A stretch of DNA of 64,000 nucleotides from Comamonas sp. (GTDB lineage Bacteria > Pseudomonadota > Gammaproteobacteria > Burkholderiales > Burkholderiaceae_C): positions 133,126 to 197,125 of the forward strand of contig JAQVCA010000007.1 in the NCBI GenBank assembly GCA_028690035.1, read 5' to 3'. The notes under the pieces were generated by a model. The model was given only the letters and a program-made list of their open reading frames with translations. It did not search any database and was not told where the DNA came from. Positions 51,850 through 61,339 of the stretch are shown here, one piece after another. The position numbers and the translations under genes were made by a program. Position 1 is the stretch's first letter. The number at the start of each line of letters is the position of its first letter.

Positions 51850-53169
51850 ATGTCTTCATCCAGTCTTTTTTCTCCCAGCTTTTTCCTCACGGCGGCCTTT
51901 GCGCTGGCCTTGGTCTTGCAACTGCTGGCGCAGGTGTGGTTGCTCACCCGCCAGGTGCGCCACGTAGCCCAGCACCGGGGTGCGGTGCCCGCAGCATTTG
52001 CCCAGCGTATCCCCTTGGATGCCCACCAGAAAGCGGCCGATTACACCTTGGCAAAAGCGCGTATTGGGCTTATCCAGCTTGCCTGGGGTGCTCTCCTTTT
52101 ACTGGGGTGGACGCTGCTGGGCGGCTTGAATGCCCTGCACCAGCTGCTGCTGGACTGGATGGCGCCGGGGCTGGCGCAGCAGGTGGCGCTGGTGGCGGCG
52201 TTTGCTGTGCTCTCGGGGGCGTTGGAGCTGCCGTTGGCGCTGTACCGCACCTTTGTGCTGGAGCAGCGCTTTGGCTTCAACCAGAGCACGCTGGGGTTGT
52301 GGCTGGGCGACTTGCTCAAAAGCACGCTGCTGGGCGCAGCCATCGGTCTGCCGCTGGTGGCCGCCGTGCTGTGGCTGATGCAGGCAGCGGGCGCGCTGTG
52401 GTGGCTGTGGGCCTGGGCGCTGTGGACGGGGTTTCAGCTGCTGCTGATGTGGGTTTTTCCCACCTTTATCGCCCCGCTGTTCAACAAGTTTGAGCCTTTG
52501 CAGGATGAGGCGCTCAAGGCGCGCGTGACGGGCTTGATGCAGCGCTGCGGGTTTGCCGCCAAGGGGCTGTTTGTCATGGATGGCAGCCGCCGCTCGGCGC
52601 ATGCCAATGCGTATTTCACCGGCCTGGGCAATGCCAAGCGTGTGGTGTTTTACGACACCTTGCTCAAGCAGCTCAACGCCGACGAGGTGGAGGCCGTGCT
52701 CGCGCACGAGCTGGGCCACTTCAAGCACCGCCACATCACCCAGCGCATGTTTTGGGTGTTTGCTGCCAGTCTGCTGGGCCTGGGTGTGCTGGGGTGGTTG
52801 GGTCAGCAACCGTGGTTTTACAGCGGGCTGGGCGTCGCGCCATCGCTGGAATTGGCCTTGGGCCAAGGCGGGCAGATGCAGGCCGTGGCGCTGCTGCTGT
52901 TCATGCTGGCCGTGCCGGTGTTGACCTTCTGGCTGGCACCGCTGATGGCGCATTTTTCACGCCGCGATGAATTTCAGGCCGATGCCTACGCTGCGGCGCA
53001 GGCCCAGCCTGCGGCGCTGGCCTCGGCCTTGCTCAAGCTGTATGAGGACAACGCTTCCACCTTGACGCCCGATCCGCTGTACGCGCGCTTTTATTACTCG
53101 CACCCTCCTGCGGTCGAGCGCTTGGCGCGTCTGGCACCGTCGGGCCCTGCCGAAGTGGGCGCAGCATGA
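51850..53169 (+). CDS. M48 family membrane metallopeptidase (Ste24/CAAX-protease-like)
   Basis: A 439-residue polytopic zinc protease. The zinc motif HELGH occurs in [14 protein letters not shown] near residue 283, with the third ligand Glu in [11 protein letters not shown] near 377; six or more membrane helices surround it. Length and order match the Ste24-like M48A class rather than the shorter HtpX. TACACT 13 bases before the ATG suggests a very short leader. The stop overlaps the rsgA start (ATGA). Confidence 0.9.
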   Translation: MSSSSLFSPSFFLTAAFALALVLQLLAQVWLLTRQVRHVAQHRGAVPAAFAQRIPLDAHQKAADYTLAKARIGLIQLAWGALLLLGWTLLGGLNALHQLLLDWMAPGLAQQVALVAAFAVLSGALELPLALYRTFVLEQRFGFNQSTLGLWLGDLLKSTLLGAAIGLPLVAAVLWLMQAAGALWWLWAWALWTGFQLLLMWVFPTFIAPLFNKFEPLQDEALKARVTGLMQRCGFAAKGLFVMDGSRRSAHANAYFTGLGNAKRVVFYDTLLKQLNADEVEAVLAHELGHFKHRHITQRMFWVFAASLLGLGVLGWLGQQPWFYSGLGVAPSLELALGQGGQMQAVALLLFMLAVPVLTFWLAPLMAHFSRRDEFQADAYAAAQAQPAALASALLKLYEDNASTLTPDPLYARFYYSHPPAVERLARLAPSGPAEVGAA

Positions 53170-54140
53170 GCCGCAAGTCGCGTACCCAGACGGTGGCTGC
53201 GCCTGCTGCCACTTTGCTCCCCGGTTTGGTGGTGGGCAGCCATGGCCGCCACTGTGTGGTGGAAACCCCGGACGGTCAGCGCCGCATCTGCCATCCGCGC
53301 GGCAAGAGAAACCAGGCGGTGGTGGGCGATCAGGTGCTGTGGTTGCCCGCAGCGCCCGGCCAGGGCGACGAGGGCAGCATCGAAAAAGTGCAGCCACGGC
53401 GCAATTTGCTCTACCGCCAGGACGAGATTCGCACCAAATCTTTTGCGGCCAACATCGATCAGGTGCTGATCCTGATTGCCGCCGAGCCGGTGTTCTCGGA
53501 AAGCCAGCTCACCCGCGCGCTGATTGCCACGCACGAGGCGGGCATTGTGCCCATCGTGGCGCTGAACAAAAGCGATTTGGCCCAGCCCTTTGCCCAGGCC
53601 TGGGAGCGCCTGGCGCCCTACCGCGCGGCGCTGGATGCCGAGGGCGTGCCGCACTACCAAGTGCTGGGTTTGAACCTGACCCAGCCCAGTGCCACGCAGG
53701 CGGCCCTGTTGCAAGAACTGCTGGCGGGCAAAGCCACCCTGGTGCTGGGGCCGTCGGGCTCGGGCAAGAGCACCTTGATCAACCTGCTCATCCCGCAGGC
53801 GCGCGCGGCGACGGGGGAGATCTCGCAGGCGCTCAACTCGGGGCGGCACACCACCACCACCACCACCTGGTACTGGCTGGATGCGCAGCGGCGCACCGCC
53901 CTGATCGATTCGCCGGGCTTTCAGGAGTTTGGCCTGCACCACATTCCTCCGACCGCCTTGGCGCGCTACATGCCCGATGTGGGACAGCACGCGCAGGGCT
54001 GCAAGTTCTACAACTGCACGCACCTGCACGAACCGGGCTGCGCCGTGCTGGCGCAGGTGGGGCAGGGCATCAGCGCCCAGCGCCATCGGCTGTACGCCGA
54101 GCTGTTTGCTGAGCTGAGTCAGCCCACGCACTACGGCTAG
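53166..54140 (+). CDS. rsgA: Ribosome small-subunit GTPase RsgA
   Basis: Circularly permuted GTPase in late 30S maturation. The 324-residue product has an N-terminal OB domain, then G4 ALNKSDL, G1 LGPSGSGKSTLINLL and G3 DSPGFQEFGL in permuted order, and a zinc domain with GCKFYNCTHLHEPGC. The switch region carries a run of six Thr (GRHTTTTTTWYW). Coupled to the M48 protease by a four-base overlap. Confidence 0.95.
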   Translation: MSRKSRTQTVAAPAATLLPGLVVGSHGRHCVVETPDGQRRICHPRGKRNQAVVGDQVLWLPAAPGQGDEGSIEKVQPRRNLLYRQDEIRTKSFAANIDQVLILIAAEPVFSESQLTRALIATHEAGIVPIVALNKSDLAQPFAQAWERLAPYRAALDAEGVPHYQVLGLNLTQPSATQAALLQELLAGKATLVLGPSGSGKSTLINLLIPQARAATGEISQALNSGRHTTTTTTWYWLDAQRRTALIDSPGFQEFGLHHIPPTALARYMPDVGQHAQGCKFYNCTHLHEPGCAVLAQVGQGISAQRHRLYAELFAELSQPTHYG

Positions 54141-54256
54141 GGCGCGGGCATACCGGCCATTGGGACTGGTACCGGCTGGTACTGGCGCGATTTTTGCTTA
54201 TTTCTTGCTGGTGGCCCGTATGGCGCGGGCACTGCCAGAGCAATAAGGAGTAGGCC

Positions 54257-56821
54257 ATGGTGGCAAACCAGTGCAGCGAACCTGAAATCCCCATCGATAC
54301 GTTGGTCGTTTTTATGCGCGGGGTGCTGCGCTGTGAAAGCGCGCTGCGCGAGCTCAACCTGATGTGGCGTCTGATCGAGTCGTCGGCCAAGATGAATTGC
54401 CCGCAGGAGGCGCGCGCCCTGCTGCCCATGTTGCAGACCACGCGCGAGGGGCTGCAGCGCCTGGAGGTCGATCTGGTGCAGTCGCTGGTGGCGCAGTCGC
54501 TGCGCGAAGTGCTCACCGATCTGCGCACCAGTGCCCACCATGTGATCGACATCGTGGTGCGCAGCCTCTACGAGCGCACCGCAGACGTGGGTTTTTTGGC
54601 TACCGATGCTCAGTTGTGCGCCTATGTGGCAGGGCTCAGTGACGGTCAGGGCGTGCAGCAGCGCCTGTGGGAATACCGCCAAAAGTACAGCGTTTATGAC
54701 GAAATTTTGCTCATCGACCACCAAGGCGCCGTGCTGGCCCAGGTCGATGAACACTCCCCGGTCGAGGGCAGCGACGATCCCTTGATCGCCGCCACGCTGC
54801 AGCGCAAGGCGTACCTGGAGACATTTCGCGCCACCGACCTGCGCCCAGGCAAGGCCCAGGCGCTGCTCTACACCCACCGCATGCTGCATCCGCACACGCA
54901 CCAGAGCGTGGGCGTGCTGGCCCTGGGCTTTGACTTGGAAGGCGAGATGCACGGCCTGTTTGAGTCCTGGTGCGAACAACCCGCGCGCAGCATTGCTGTG
55001 CTGCTGGATGCCGATCGGCGGGTGCTGGCCAGCAGCGATGAACACTGGATTGGGAAGGGCGAGCGCGTGCCGGTGAATCTGACCGGCGCAGCCGTGCCGT
55101 GTGTGCACGCAGGACGCACCTATTTGGTGCAAACCGTGGCCGCCAGGCCCTACCAGGGCTACCCGGGGCCTGCTGGCTGGATGGGGCAGGTGATGATTCC
55201 CATCGACCAAGCCTTCGGCACCAAGGCGCGCCGGGCCATCGATGCGCTGGAGCCTGCAGTGGCGCAAGGCCTGCTGGCCCACGCGCACCGCTTTTGTCCA
55301 CCCCTGCATGCCGTGGTCGCCGCGACCGACACCATCCGCCGCGTGGTCTGGAATGGTCAGGTGATGACGGCCAGTCAGGGCACCACCACGCCCCAACTCA
55401 AGGCGGTGCTGGAGCAAATTGGCGAAACCGGTGCCCACACCCATGGGACGTTTGCCCACGCCATCCGCGATCTGTACGACACCGTACTCAGCGCCAGCCT
55501 GCGTGAGAGCGAGCAGCTCACCCAGCTCCTGGTGGATGTGCTCGATCGCAACCTGTACGAACGCGCCAACGATTGCCGCTGGTGGGCACTGACGCCCCAG
55601 CTGTGCGACCTGCTGGCCCGCGAAGCCCAGGGCCAGGACTGCACTGCCGAGCGCGAACAGGCCTGTGCGCTGTTGGAGCACCTCAACCGGCTCTATACGG
55701 TGTACGCACGCATCGTCGTGTACGACCGCCAAGGCACCATCGTGGCTGCCAGCCGCAGCACGTTGGCCCACGGCCTATCGGTGCTGGGCATGGGCATCGA
55801 GCCCGACACCTTGGATGCGGTGCTGCACCTGAGCGACACCCAGTCCTACCACGTGAGTCCATGGCGCAGCGGCGCCTACGGCTGCCCAGCGGATGAGCCC
55901 GGCTACGTGTACCACGCAGCCATACGTTCACCCCAGGACGCCACGCACATCGTCGGTGGCATTGGTCTGGTGTTTCACACCGTGGGCGAGTTACAGGGCA
56001 TGTTGGCCGATGGTTTGGTGGATCAGCCCGGCGTGCAAGCTGTGTACGCCCAGTGCGATGGCACCGTACTGGCCAGTACCCACCCTGAGGAGCACCCCGT
56101 GGGCACGCGTCTGGCACTGGAGCCGGGCTGGCTGCAGGTGGCCCCGGGCCAGCGCCGGGCGTGCGTGACGATATACCGTGGCCACTACTGCATCGTGGGG
56201 TGTGCGGCGGCGCACGGCTACCGCGAGTTTCGGCGTACTCCTGGCGCTGGCGATGGAGTACTGGCGCTGTCGTTCAAAGCGCTGGGGGCGGTGCAGCCCG
56301 ATGCCCAGGCGGCGGTGCAGCGGCGCGATACCGTGGTGCAGCCGATGGCACCACAGGGTGGTGGTGGGCGCGAGATGGCGACGTTCTTTGTGGGTTCGTC
56401 GCTGTTTGCCCTGGACGTGGCGCATGTCCTGGAGGCGCAACCGGCCAGTGCCGTGGCCCCTGTGTCTGCCGGGCGTCTGCCGCACTGCATCGGCACCTTG
56501 GCGCGACGCACCCAGGGCCAGGTGAGCGGGTATGTCTGGGTGTTCGATCTGGCGCATCTGCTCACCGGACAAGTAGCGCAGCGCAGTGCCAACAATCAGG
56601 TGGTGGTGGTGCAGTGCGCCGGGCGGCATCTGGGGCTGCTGGTCAGCGAGCTGCAGGGCGTGCATGTGTTTGCACTGGAGAGCATCGTGCCCATGCCGGG
56701 CACAGCTGGCGCTTTGGGGCAGCTGGTGCAGTCGCTGGTACGGGCCAATGGCGGGGCGCTGTTGGTGCCGTGTTTGCACCCGCAGGCCTTGCTCCATGTG
56801 CTGCAAAGCCCCACCGCCTGA
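54257..56821 (+). CDS. Soluble double-dCache sensor with C-terminal CheW domain
   Basis: An 854-residue protein after a strong AAGGAG. Residues 103-320 and 431-660 are related sensory modules: each opens with LYER(T/A)(A/N)D followed by a W/F-L/A-x-T segment, then two PAS-like cores (YDEILLIDHQGAVLAQ and ARSIAVLLDADRRVLASSDE; YARIVVYDRQGTIVAAS and GVQAVYAQCDGTVLAST). This is the dCache plan, twice. Residues 705-850 are a CheW-like domain (SLFALDVAHVLEAQPA, VVVVQCAGRHLGLLVSELQG). No signal peptide, membrane helix or MCP signalling helix is seen, so it appears cytoplasmic. It may feed a ligand signal directly into a CheA array. Confidence 0.82.
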   Translation: MVANQCSEPEIPIDTLVVFMRGVLRCESALRELNLMWRLIESSAKMNCPQEARALLPMLQTTREGLQRLEVDLVQSLVAQSLREVLTDLRTSAHHVIDIVVRSLYERTADVGFLATDAQLCAYVAGLSDGQGVQQRLWEYRQKYSVYDEILLIDHQGAVLAQVDEHSPVEGSDDPLIAATLQRKAYLETFRATDLRPGKAQALLYTHRMLHPHTHQSVGVLALGFDLEGEMHGLFESWCEQPARSIAVLLDADRRVLASSDEHWIGKGERVPVNLTGAAVPCVHAGRTYLVQTVAARPYQGYPGPAGWMGQVMIPIDQAFGTKARRAIDALEPAVAQGLLAHAHRFCPPLHAVVAATDTIRRVVWNGQVMTASQGTTTPQLKAVLEQIGETGAHTHGTFAHAIRDLYDTVLSASLRESEQLTQLLVDVLDRNLYERANDCRWWALTPQLCDLLAREAQGQDCTAEREQACALLEHLNRLYTVYARIVVYDRQGTIVAASRSTLAHGLSVLGMGIEPDTLDAVLHLSDTQSYHVSPWRSGAYGCPADEPGYVYHAAIRSPQDATHIVGGIGLVFHTVGELQGMLADGLVDQPGVQAVYAQCDGTVLASTHPEEHPVGTRLALEPGWLQVAPGQRRACVTIYRGHYCIVGCAAAHGYREFRRTPGAGDGVLALSFKALGAVQPDAQAAVQRRDTVVQPMAPQGGGGREMATFFVGSSLFALDVAHVLEAQPASAVAPVSAGRLPHCIGTLARRTQGQVSGYVWVFDLAHLLTGQVAQRSANNQVVVVQCAGRHLGLLVSELQGVHVFALESIVPMPGTAGALGQLVQSLVRANGGALLVPCLHPQALLHVLQSPTA

Positions 56822-56831
56822 GCGGTGGATT

Positions 56832-56936
56832 GTCAAAAAAGAGAGCTGCTTGCGCTTTATATACAAAGTTTTCTATATGAAAAGTATCTGAAACTTATAA
56901 CTATCAAGCGAAAGCAGCTCTTTTTTTGATAGCTTG
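56832..56936. repeat. Intergenic repeat, best full-length copy
   Basis: CAAAAAAGAGAGCTGCTTGCGCTTTA and ATCAAGCGAAAGCAGCTCTTTTTTTG as outer arms (about 20 pairs), with TTTTCTATATGAAAAGTATCTGAAAC inside. It lies between convergent genes with T runs on both strands, so it is a probable bidirectional terminator. Confidence 0.8.
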
Positions 56937-56938
56937 AT

Positions 56939-57859
56939 TCAGTGCAGCCAGGGTAAGACCACGTCCGCCAAGGCCTGGGGCTGCTCGTACTGCACCCAAT
57001 GGCCCGCCCCGGCGATCAGTTGCAGACGCCCCTGAAAACACGCCGCCACCTGTGGCCACAGGCCACGGTAGAGCACGTCCTGTTCGCCATACACCCCATG
57101 CACCGGGCAGGTGAGGCGCGGCAAGGTCTGGCGCAGGATGTCGGTGCTGGCCAGGCGGCGCCGGGGCAGGCGGTCGCGGTGTACGTTGGCGGTGTGCAGG
57201 GCCAGGGTGTTGCGGTCGATGCAGCGCGGGTCGCTGAGCATCAGCGCGGCCAGGTTGTGGCAGTGGCGGTGCAGTTGCTCTTGGGGGTCGCTCAGGTGGC
57301 GCCAGCCTTTGAGGCGGTAGCTGGGCTGGTCGCGCAGGCCCAGTCCTGGCGGGCCGACCAGCACCAGCTGGCGCACCAGGCCGGGATAGGCCGCTGCCAG
57401 CAGGGCGGCGGTCAGTCCACCCAGGGAAAAGCCCATGATCTGCACCGGCTGCCCGCCCAGCCACTGCTGCAGGGCAGCGGCCAGCAGGGGCGGCATGTCG
57501 TCGGCGTCCTGCTGGTCGGGCAGCGGGTCGGAGGCGCCAAAACCGGGCAGATCCAGCGCCCAGACGGCATGGCCCGCTTGCGTCAGCGGCCCCAGCATGC
57601 GCAGCCAATGCGTCCAGCTGCCGCTGCCGCCATGCAGCAGCACCACGGGCGCTTTCTGCGCCGTTTCCGGTGCCGCTGGCCAGTGGTGGGCCGTCAGCAC
57701 CCCGCCCGCATGCGCAAAGTGCGCGCACTGCGCCTGGGTGTGCCACTGCGCCACTTCCGGCGGCGTGACCTGACCGGCAGCGACGGCGGCGTAATCCTCG
57801 GCCGGGCCGGGCCAGGGCAGGGGCATGCGGTGGTCGGTGGTGGATGCCGGATTTACCAC
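56939..57859 (-). CDS. Alpha/beta-fold hydrolase
   Basis: A 306-residue hydrolase. Oxyanion motif LLHGGSGSWTHWL, nucleophile elbow IMGFSLGGLTAALL (Ser), acid in VYGEQDVLY (Asp) and the histidine in AGAGHWVQYEQP form a complete triad. It resembles the MhpC/BchO-like family. Likely start is GTG at 57859, overlapping the aroQ stop by seven bases; ATG at 57826 is an alternative. Substrate unknown. Confidence 0.85.
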   Translation of the reverse strand: MVNPASTTDHRMPLPWPGPAEDYAAVAAGQVTPPEVAQWHTQAQCAHFAHAGGVLTAHHWPAAPETAQKAPVVLLHGGSGSWTHWLRMLGPLTQAGHAVWALDLPGFGASDPLPDQQDADDMPPLLAAALQQWLGGQPVQIMGFSLGGLTAALLAAAYPGLVRQLVLVGPPGLGLRDQPSYRLKGWRHLSDPQEQLHRHCHNLAALMLSDPRCIDRNTLALHTANVHRDRLPRRRLASTDILRQTLPRLTCPVHGVYGEQDVLYRGLWPQVAACFQGRLQLIAGAGHWVQYEQPQALADVVLPWLH

Positions 57860-58299
57860 TGTGCCACCGCCTCGACCGCCAGCACATAGCCCTGCACGCC
57901 AAAGCCGCACATCACGGCACGCGCCACGGGCGAGAGGTAGGAATGGTGGCGGAAGGCCTCACGCGCAAAGACGTTGCTGATGTGCAGCTCCAGCAGCGCC
58001 ACGCCGGTGCCCTTGATGGCATCCATCAGCGCAATGCTGGTGTGTGTGTAAGCACCAGCGTTGAGGATGACGCCTGCCAGCGCGCCGCGTGCGTGCAGCT
58101 GGCCCGCTTCGTGGATCCAGTCGATCAGCTGCCCTTCGTGGTTGCTTTGGTGAAAGCGCAGCTGCAGGCCGTGGCGCGCGCAGGCCTGGGCGCACAGCTG
58201 CTCGACATCGGCCAGGGTCTGCGCGCCGTACACCTGGGGTTCGCGCGTGCCCAGCAGGTTGAGATTGGGGCCGTTGAGAACAAAAACCGTCTTCTGCAT
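57853..58299 (-). CDS. aroQ: 3-dehydroquinate dehydratase, type II
   Basis: Third step of the shikimate pathway. The 148-residue product has VFVLNGPNLNLLGTREPQVYG with the catalytic Tyr, FHQSNHEGQLIDWIHEA, VILNAGAYTHTSIALMDAI and ELHISNVFAREAFRHHSYLS. The start is the ATG before QKTVFVLNG; seven upstream residues are rejected. Divergent from glnS. Confidence 0.95.
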   Translation of the reverse strand: MQKTVFVLNGPNLNLLGTREPQVYGAQTLADVEQLCAQACARHGLQLRFHQSNHEGQLIDWIHEAGQLHARGALAGVILNAGAYTHTSIALMDAIKGTGVALLELHISNVFAREAFRHHSYLSPVARAVMCGFGVQGYVLAVEAVAQW

Positions 58300-58369
58300 G
58301 GGGAGTCTCGTGGAGTGCAAAAGCCGGTGATTATCCCGCCTGCCCGCTGCCGGGCTGCAGGCACCCGCC

Positions 58370-58375
58370 TACAAT
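58370..58375 (+). promoter_or_regulatory. -10 element of glnS
   Basis: TACAAT ends ten bases before the glnS ATG, so the transcript would begin with a leader of only a few bases, close to leaderless. Confidence 0.45.
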
Positions 58376-58385
58376 CCAACGCCAT

Positions 58386-60203
58386 ATGAATACCACCACC
58401 CACACCCAGGCAGACGTTGCCGCCGAGGCGGTTGTCAAGCCCACCAATTTTCTGCGCCACATCATCGAAACCCATCTGGCCGATGGCACCCACGCAGGCC
58501 GCCGCTGGGGCGGTGGCCCCGGCGATGCCCAGCACCACCAGCAAGGCCAGGTCGATGAGGCCAAAATCCGCACCCGCTTTCCGCCCGAGCCCAACGGCTA
58601 CCTGCACGTGGGCCACGCCAAGTCGATCTGCCTGAACTTTGGTCTGGCCAAGGACTACGGCGGCGTGTGCCACCTGCGCTTTGACGACACCAACCCGGAA
58701 AAAGAAGACCAGGAATACGTGGACAGCATCAAGGATGCCGTCCAGTGGCTGGGCTTTGACTGGAAGGATGCGCAGGGCAACAGCCACCTGTACTACGCCA
58801 GCAACTATTTCGACTTCATGTACCGCGCCGCCGTGTACCTGATCGAGCAGGGCTTGGCCTATGTGGACGAGCAGTCCGCCGAAGACATGAAGGCCAACCG
58901 CGGCGACTTCACCCGCCCTGGCGTGAACAGCCCTTTTCGCGACCGCAGTGTGGCCGAGAACCTGCAGCGCTTTGCCGACATGAAGGACGGCAAGCTGCAA
59001 GACGGCGCTGCCGTGCTGCGCGCCAAGATCGATATGGCTTCGCCCAATATCAATCTGCGCGACCCCGCCATCTATCGCGTGCGCCATGCCGAGCACCACA
59101 ACACCGGCAACCAGTGGTGCATCTACCCGATGTACACCTTCGCGCACCCCATTGAGGATGCGCTGGAACACATCACCCACTCGATCTGTACGCTCGAATT
59201 TGAAGACCAGCGCCCCTTCTACGACTGGCTGCTGGATCACCTGCGCGCTGGCGGTTTGATCGTTGCACCGCAACCGCGCCAGTACGAGTTTGCGCGCCTG
59301 AACCTGACCTATGTGGTCACCTCCAAGCGCAAGCTCAAGCATCTGGTGGACAGCGGCACTTTGAGCGGCTGGGACGACCCCCGCATGCCCACCATCGTCG
59401 GCCTGCGCCGCCGGGGTTACACGCCCGCGTCGATCCGCAACTTCTGCGAGCGCATCGGCGTGACCAAAGACTACAGCTGGATCGACTACGCCACGCTGGA
59501 CGGCTGCCTGCGCGAAGACCTGGAAAACAAGGCCCACCGCGCTATGGTGGTGCTCGACCCCGTGAAGCTGGAGCTGACCAACTGGGCGGAGGTGTTCGGC
59601 AGCGCCGACCATCTGGAAGCCTGCAGCCTGCCCGCTCTGCCCCACCACACTGAAGGTGAAACCGTGCCTGAGCGCCACTTTACGATTGGCCGTGAAGTGT
59701 GGATTGAGCGCGAGGACTTTGCCGAAGTGCCGCCCAAGGGCTACAAGCGCCTGTTCCCCGGCAACAAGGTGCGCCTCAAAGGTGGCTATGTGATCGAGTG
59801 CACCGGCTGCGAAAAAGATGCCGACGGCAACGTGACCAAGGTGCTGGCCACCGTGGTGCCCGACACCAAGAGCGGCACGCCCGGCGCCGATGCGGTGAAG
59901 GTGAAAGCCGCCATCACCTGGGTCGGCGTGGCCGATGGCGTGCAAGCCGAAGTACGCCTGTATGACCGCCTGTTCACCGACGCGCAGCCTGACGCCGGCG
60001 GCAAGGACTACCTGAGCCTGCTCAACCCCGACAGCCTCAAAGTCGTGACTGCGTATGTGGAACCGTCCATGAAGGCTGCACAGCCTGACGACAAGTTCCA
60101 GTTCGAGCGCTTTGGCTACTTTGTGGCCGACCGCAAGGATCACAGCACCGACCACCCCGTGTTCAACAAGATCACCGGCCTGAAAGACAGCTGGGGCAAG
60201 TAA
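58386..60203 (+). CDS. glnS: Glutaminyl-tRNA synthetase
   Basis: Class I synthetase charging tRNA-Gln. The 605-residue protein has [20 protein letters not shown] with the HIGH-type motif HVGH near residue 78, [15 protein letters not shown], and the KMSKS-type loop [11 protein letters not shown] near 317, then beta-barrel anticodon domains. The first 55 residues hold a variable segment rich in Gly/His/Gln. No ribosome binding site is evident, in keeping with the very short leader. Confidence 0.96.
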   Translation: MNTTTHTQADVAAEAVVKPTNFLRHIIETHLADGTHAGRRWGGGPGDAQHHQQGQVDEAKIRTRFPPEPNGYLHVGHAKSICLNFGLAKDYGGVCHLRFDDTNPEKEDQEYVDSIKDAVQWLGFDWKDAQGNSHLYYASNYFDFMYRAAVYLIEQGLAYVDEQSAEDMKANRGDFTRPGVNSPFRDRSVAENLQRFADMKDGKLQDGAAVLRAKIDMASPNINLRDPAIYRVRHAEHHNTGNQWCIYPMYTFAHPIEDALEHITHSICTLEFEDQRPFYDWLLDHLRAGGLIVAPQPRQYEFARLNLTYVVTSKRKLKHLVDSGTLSGWDDPRMPTIVGLRRRGYTPASIRNFCERIGVTKDYSWIDYATLDGCLREDLENKAHRAMVVLDPVKLELTNWAEVFGSADHLEACSLPALPHHTEGETVPERHFTIGREVWIEREDFAEVPPKGYKRLFPGNKVRLKGGYVIECTGCEKDADGNVTKVLATVVPDTKSGTPGADAVKVKAAITWVGVADGVQAEVRLYDRLFTDAQPDAGGKDYLSLLNPDSLKVVTAYVEPSMKAAQPDDKFQFERFGYFVADRKDHSTDHPVFNKITGLKDSWGK

Positions 60204-60238
60204 GCGTTCGGAGCGCTCCTCTTTTTTCTGGAACCAAT

Positions 60239-60273
60239 CCAAGGCTGCGAGACTCGCAGCCTTGGTGCTTTTT
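60239..60273 (+). terminator. Rho-independent terminator of glnS
   Basis: CCAAGGCTGCGA (60239-60250) pairs with TCGCAGCCTTGG (60254-60265) around GAC and is followed by TGCTTTTT. Confidence 0.85.
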
Positions 60274-60295
60274 GGCCAAGGAAGAAAGAATTTTC

Positions 60296-61294
60296 ATGCG
60301 TAAAAGTTCGATGACTTCGTGGTTTCCCCAGCCGGCAGCCAGCGAGATCACCCCGCCGCAGGTGTTTGCCCAGCGCCGTCGCCTGCTGCAGCAGATGGCA
60401 GCCGGTGCCGCAGGTGCAAGCCTGGCCACCTGGGCGGCCCGCGACGCATTGGCGGCGGCCACGCCGGCGGCAGACAAGCTGGCGGCCCTGCCCGGTGTGC
60501 CCTCCAAAGTGCCGGGCGCACAGGTGCAGGCCACGCCCACCCCCTACGCAGATGCCAGCAGCTACAACAACTTTTACGAGTTCGGCTACGACAAGCAAGA
60601 CCCGGCCCGCTACGCCGGGGCCATGCCCACCCGCCCCTGGACGGTGCGCGTCGAAGGCTTGGTGCAAAAACCCGGGGTGTGGGCACTGGAGGATTTGCTC
60701 AAGCTCAGCCCGATGGAGGAGCGCCTCTATCGCCTGCGCTGTGTGGAAGGCTGGAGCATGGTCATCCCCTGGGAGGGCTATTCGCTGTCGCGCTTGCTGG
60801 AGCGGGTGCAGCCTTTGGGCAGTGCCAAGTTTGTCGAATTTGTCACGCAGACCGATGCGCAGCACATGCCTGGCCTGCGCCACGGTGGGCTGGATTGGCC
60901 CTACACCGAAGGCCTGCGTCTGGACGAGGCCATGCACCCCCTCACGCTGCTGGCCTTTGGCATGTATGGCCATGTGCTGCCCAACCAGAATGGTGCGCCG
61001 GTGCGCCTGGTGGTGCCATGGAAATACGGCTTCAAGAGCGCCAAGAGTGTGGTCGCCATCCGTGTGCTGGAGCAGATGCCCACCACCGCCTGGGTGAAGG
61101 CCGCGCCGCACGAATATGGTTTTTATGCCAACGTCAACCCCAATGTGCCGCACCGGCGCTGGAGTCAGGCCAGCGAGCGCACCATTGGCCAAGGCGGTCT
61201 GTTTGCCCCCAAGCGCAAGACCGAGCTGTTCAACGGTTACGCCGAACAAGTCGGCCAGTTGTACGCCGGTATGGATCTCAAGCGCTATTACTGA
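60296..61294 (+). CDS. msrP: Methionine sulfoxide reductase catalytic subunit MsrP
   Basis: Periplasmic molybdopterin enzyme repairing oxidised methionine. The 332-residue protein has a Tat signal ([18 protein letters not shown]), the SUOX-type core with molybdenum-ligand cysteine in [17 protein letters not shown], and [27 protein letters not shown] precedes the ATG. It needs molybdopterin, linking it to mobB-moeA-moaD. msrQ follows after one intervening gene. Confidence 0.95.
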   Translation: MRKSSMTSWFPQPAASEITPPQVFAQRRRLLQQMAAGAAGASLATWAARDALAAATPAADKLAALPGVPSKVPGAQVQATPTPYADASSYNNFYEFGYDKQDPARYAGAMPTRPWTVRVEGLVQKPGVWALEDLLKLSPMEERLYRLRCVEGWSMVIPWEGYSLSRLLERVQPLGSAKFVEFVTQTDAQHMPGLRHGGLDWPYTEGLRLDEAMHPLTLLAFGMYGHVLPNQNGAPVRLVVPWKYGFKSAKSVVAIRVLEQMPTTAWVKAAPHEYGFYANVNPNVPHRRWSQASERTIGQGGLFAPKRKTELFNGYAEQVGQLYAGMDLKRYY

Positions 61295-61339
61295 CGCTGT
61301 GCCCTCCCTGCGTGTTTTTATTGGAATGAAAGTCCACCT

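Noticed and set aside
58125-60242. 705-codon open frame opposite glnS and part of aroQ
   Set aside because: Antisense shadow of glutaminyl-tRNA synthetase; no recognisable domains.
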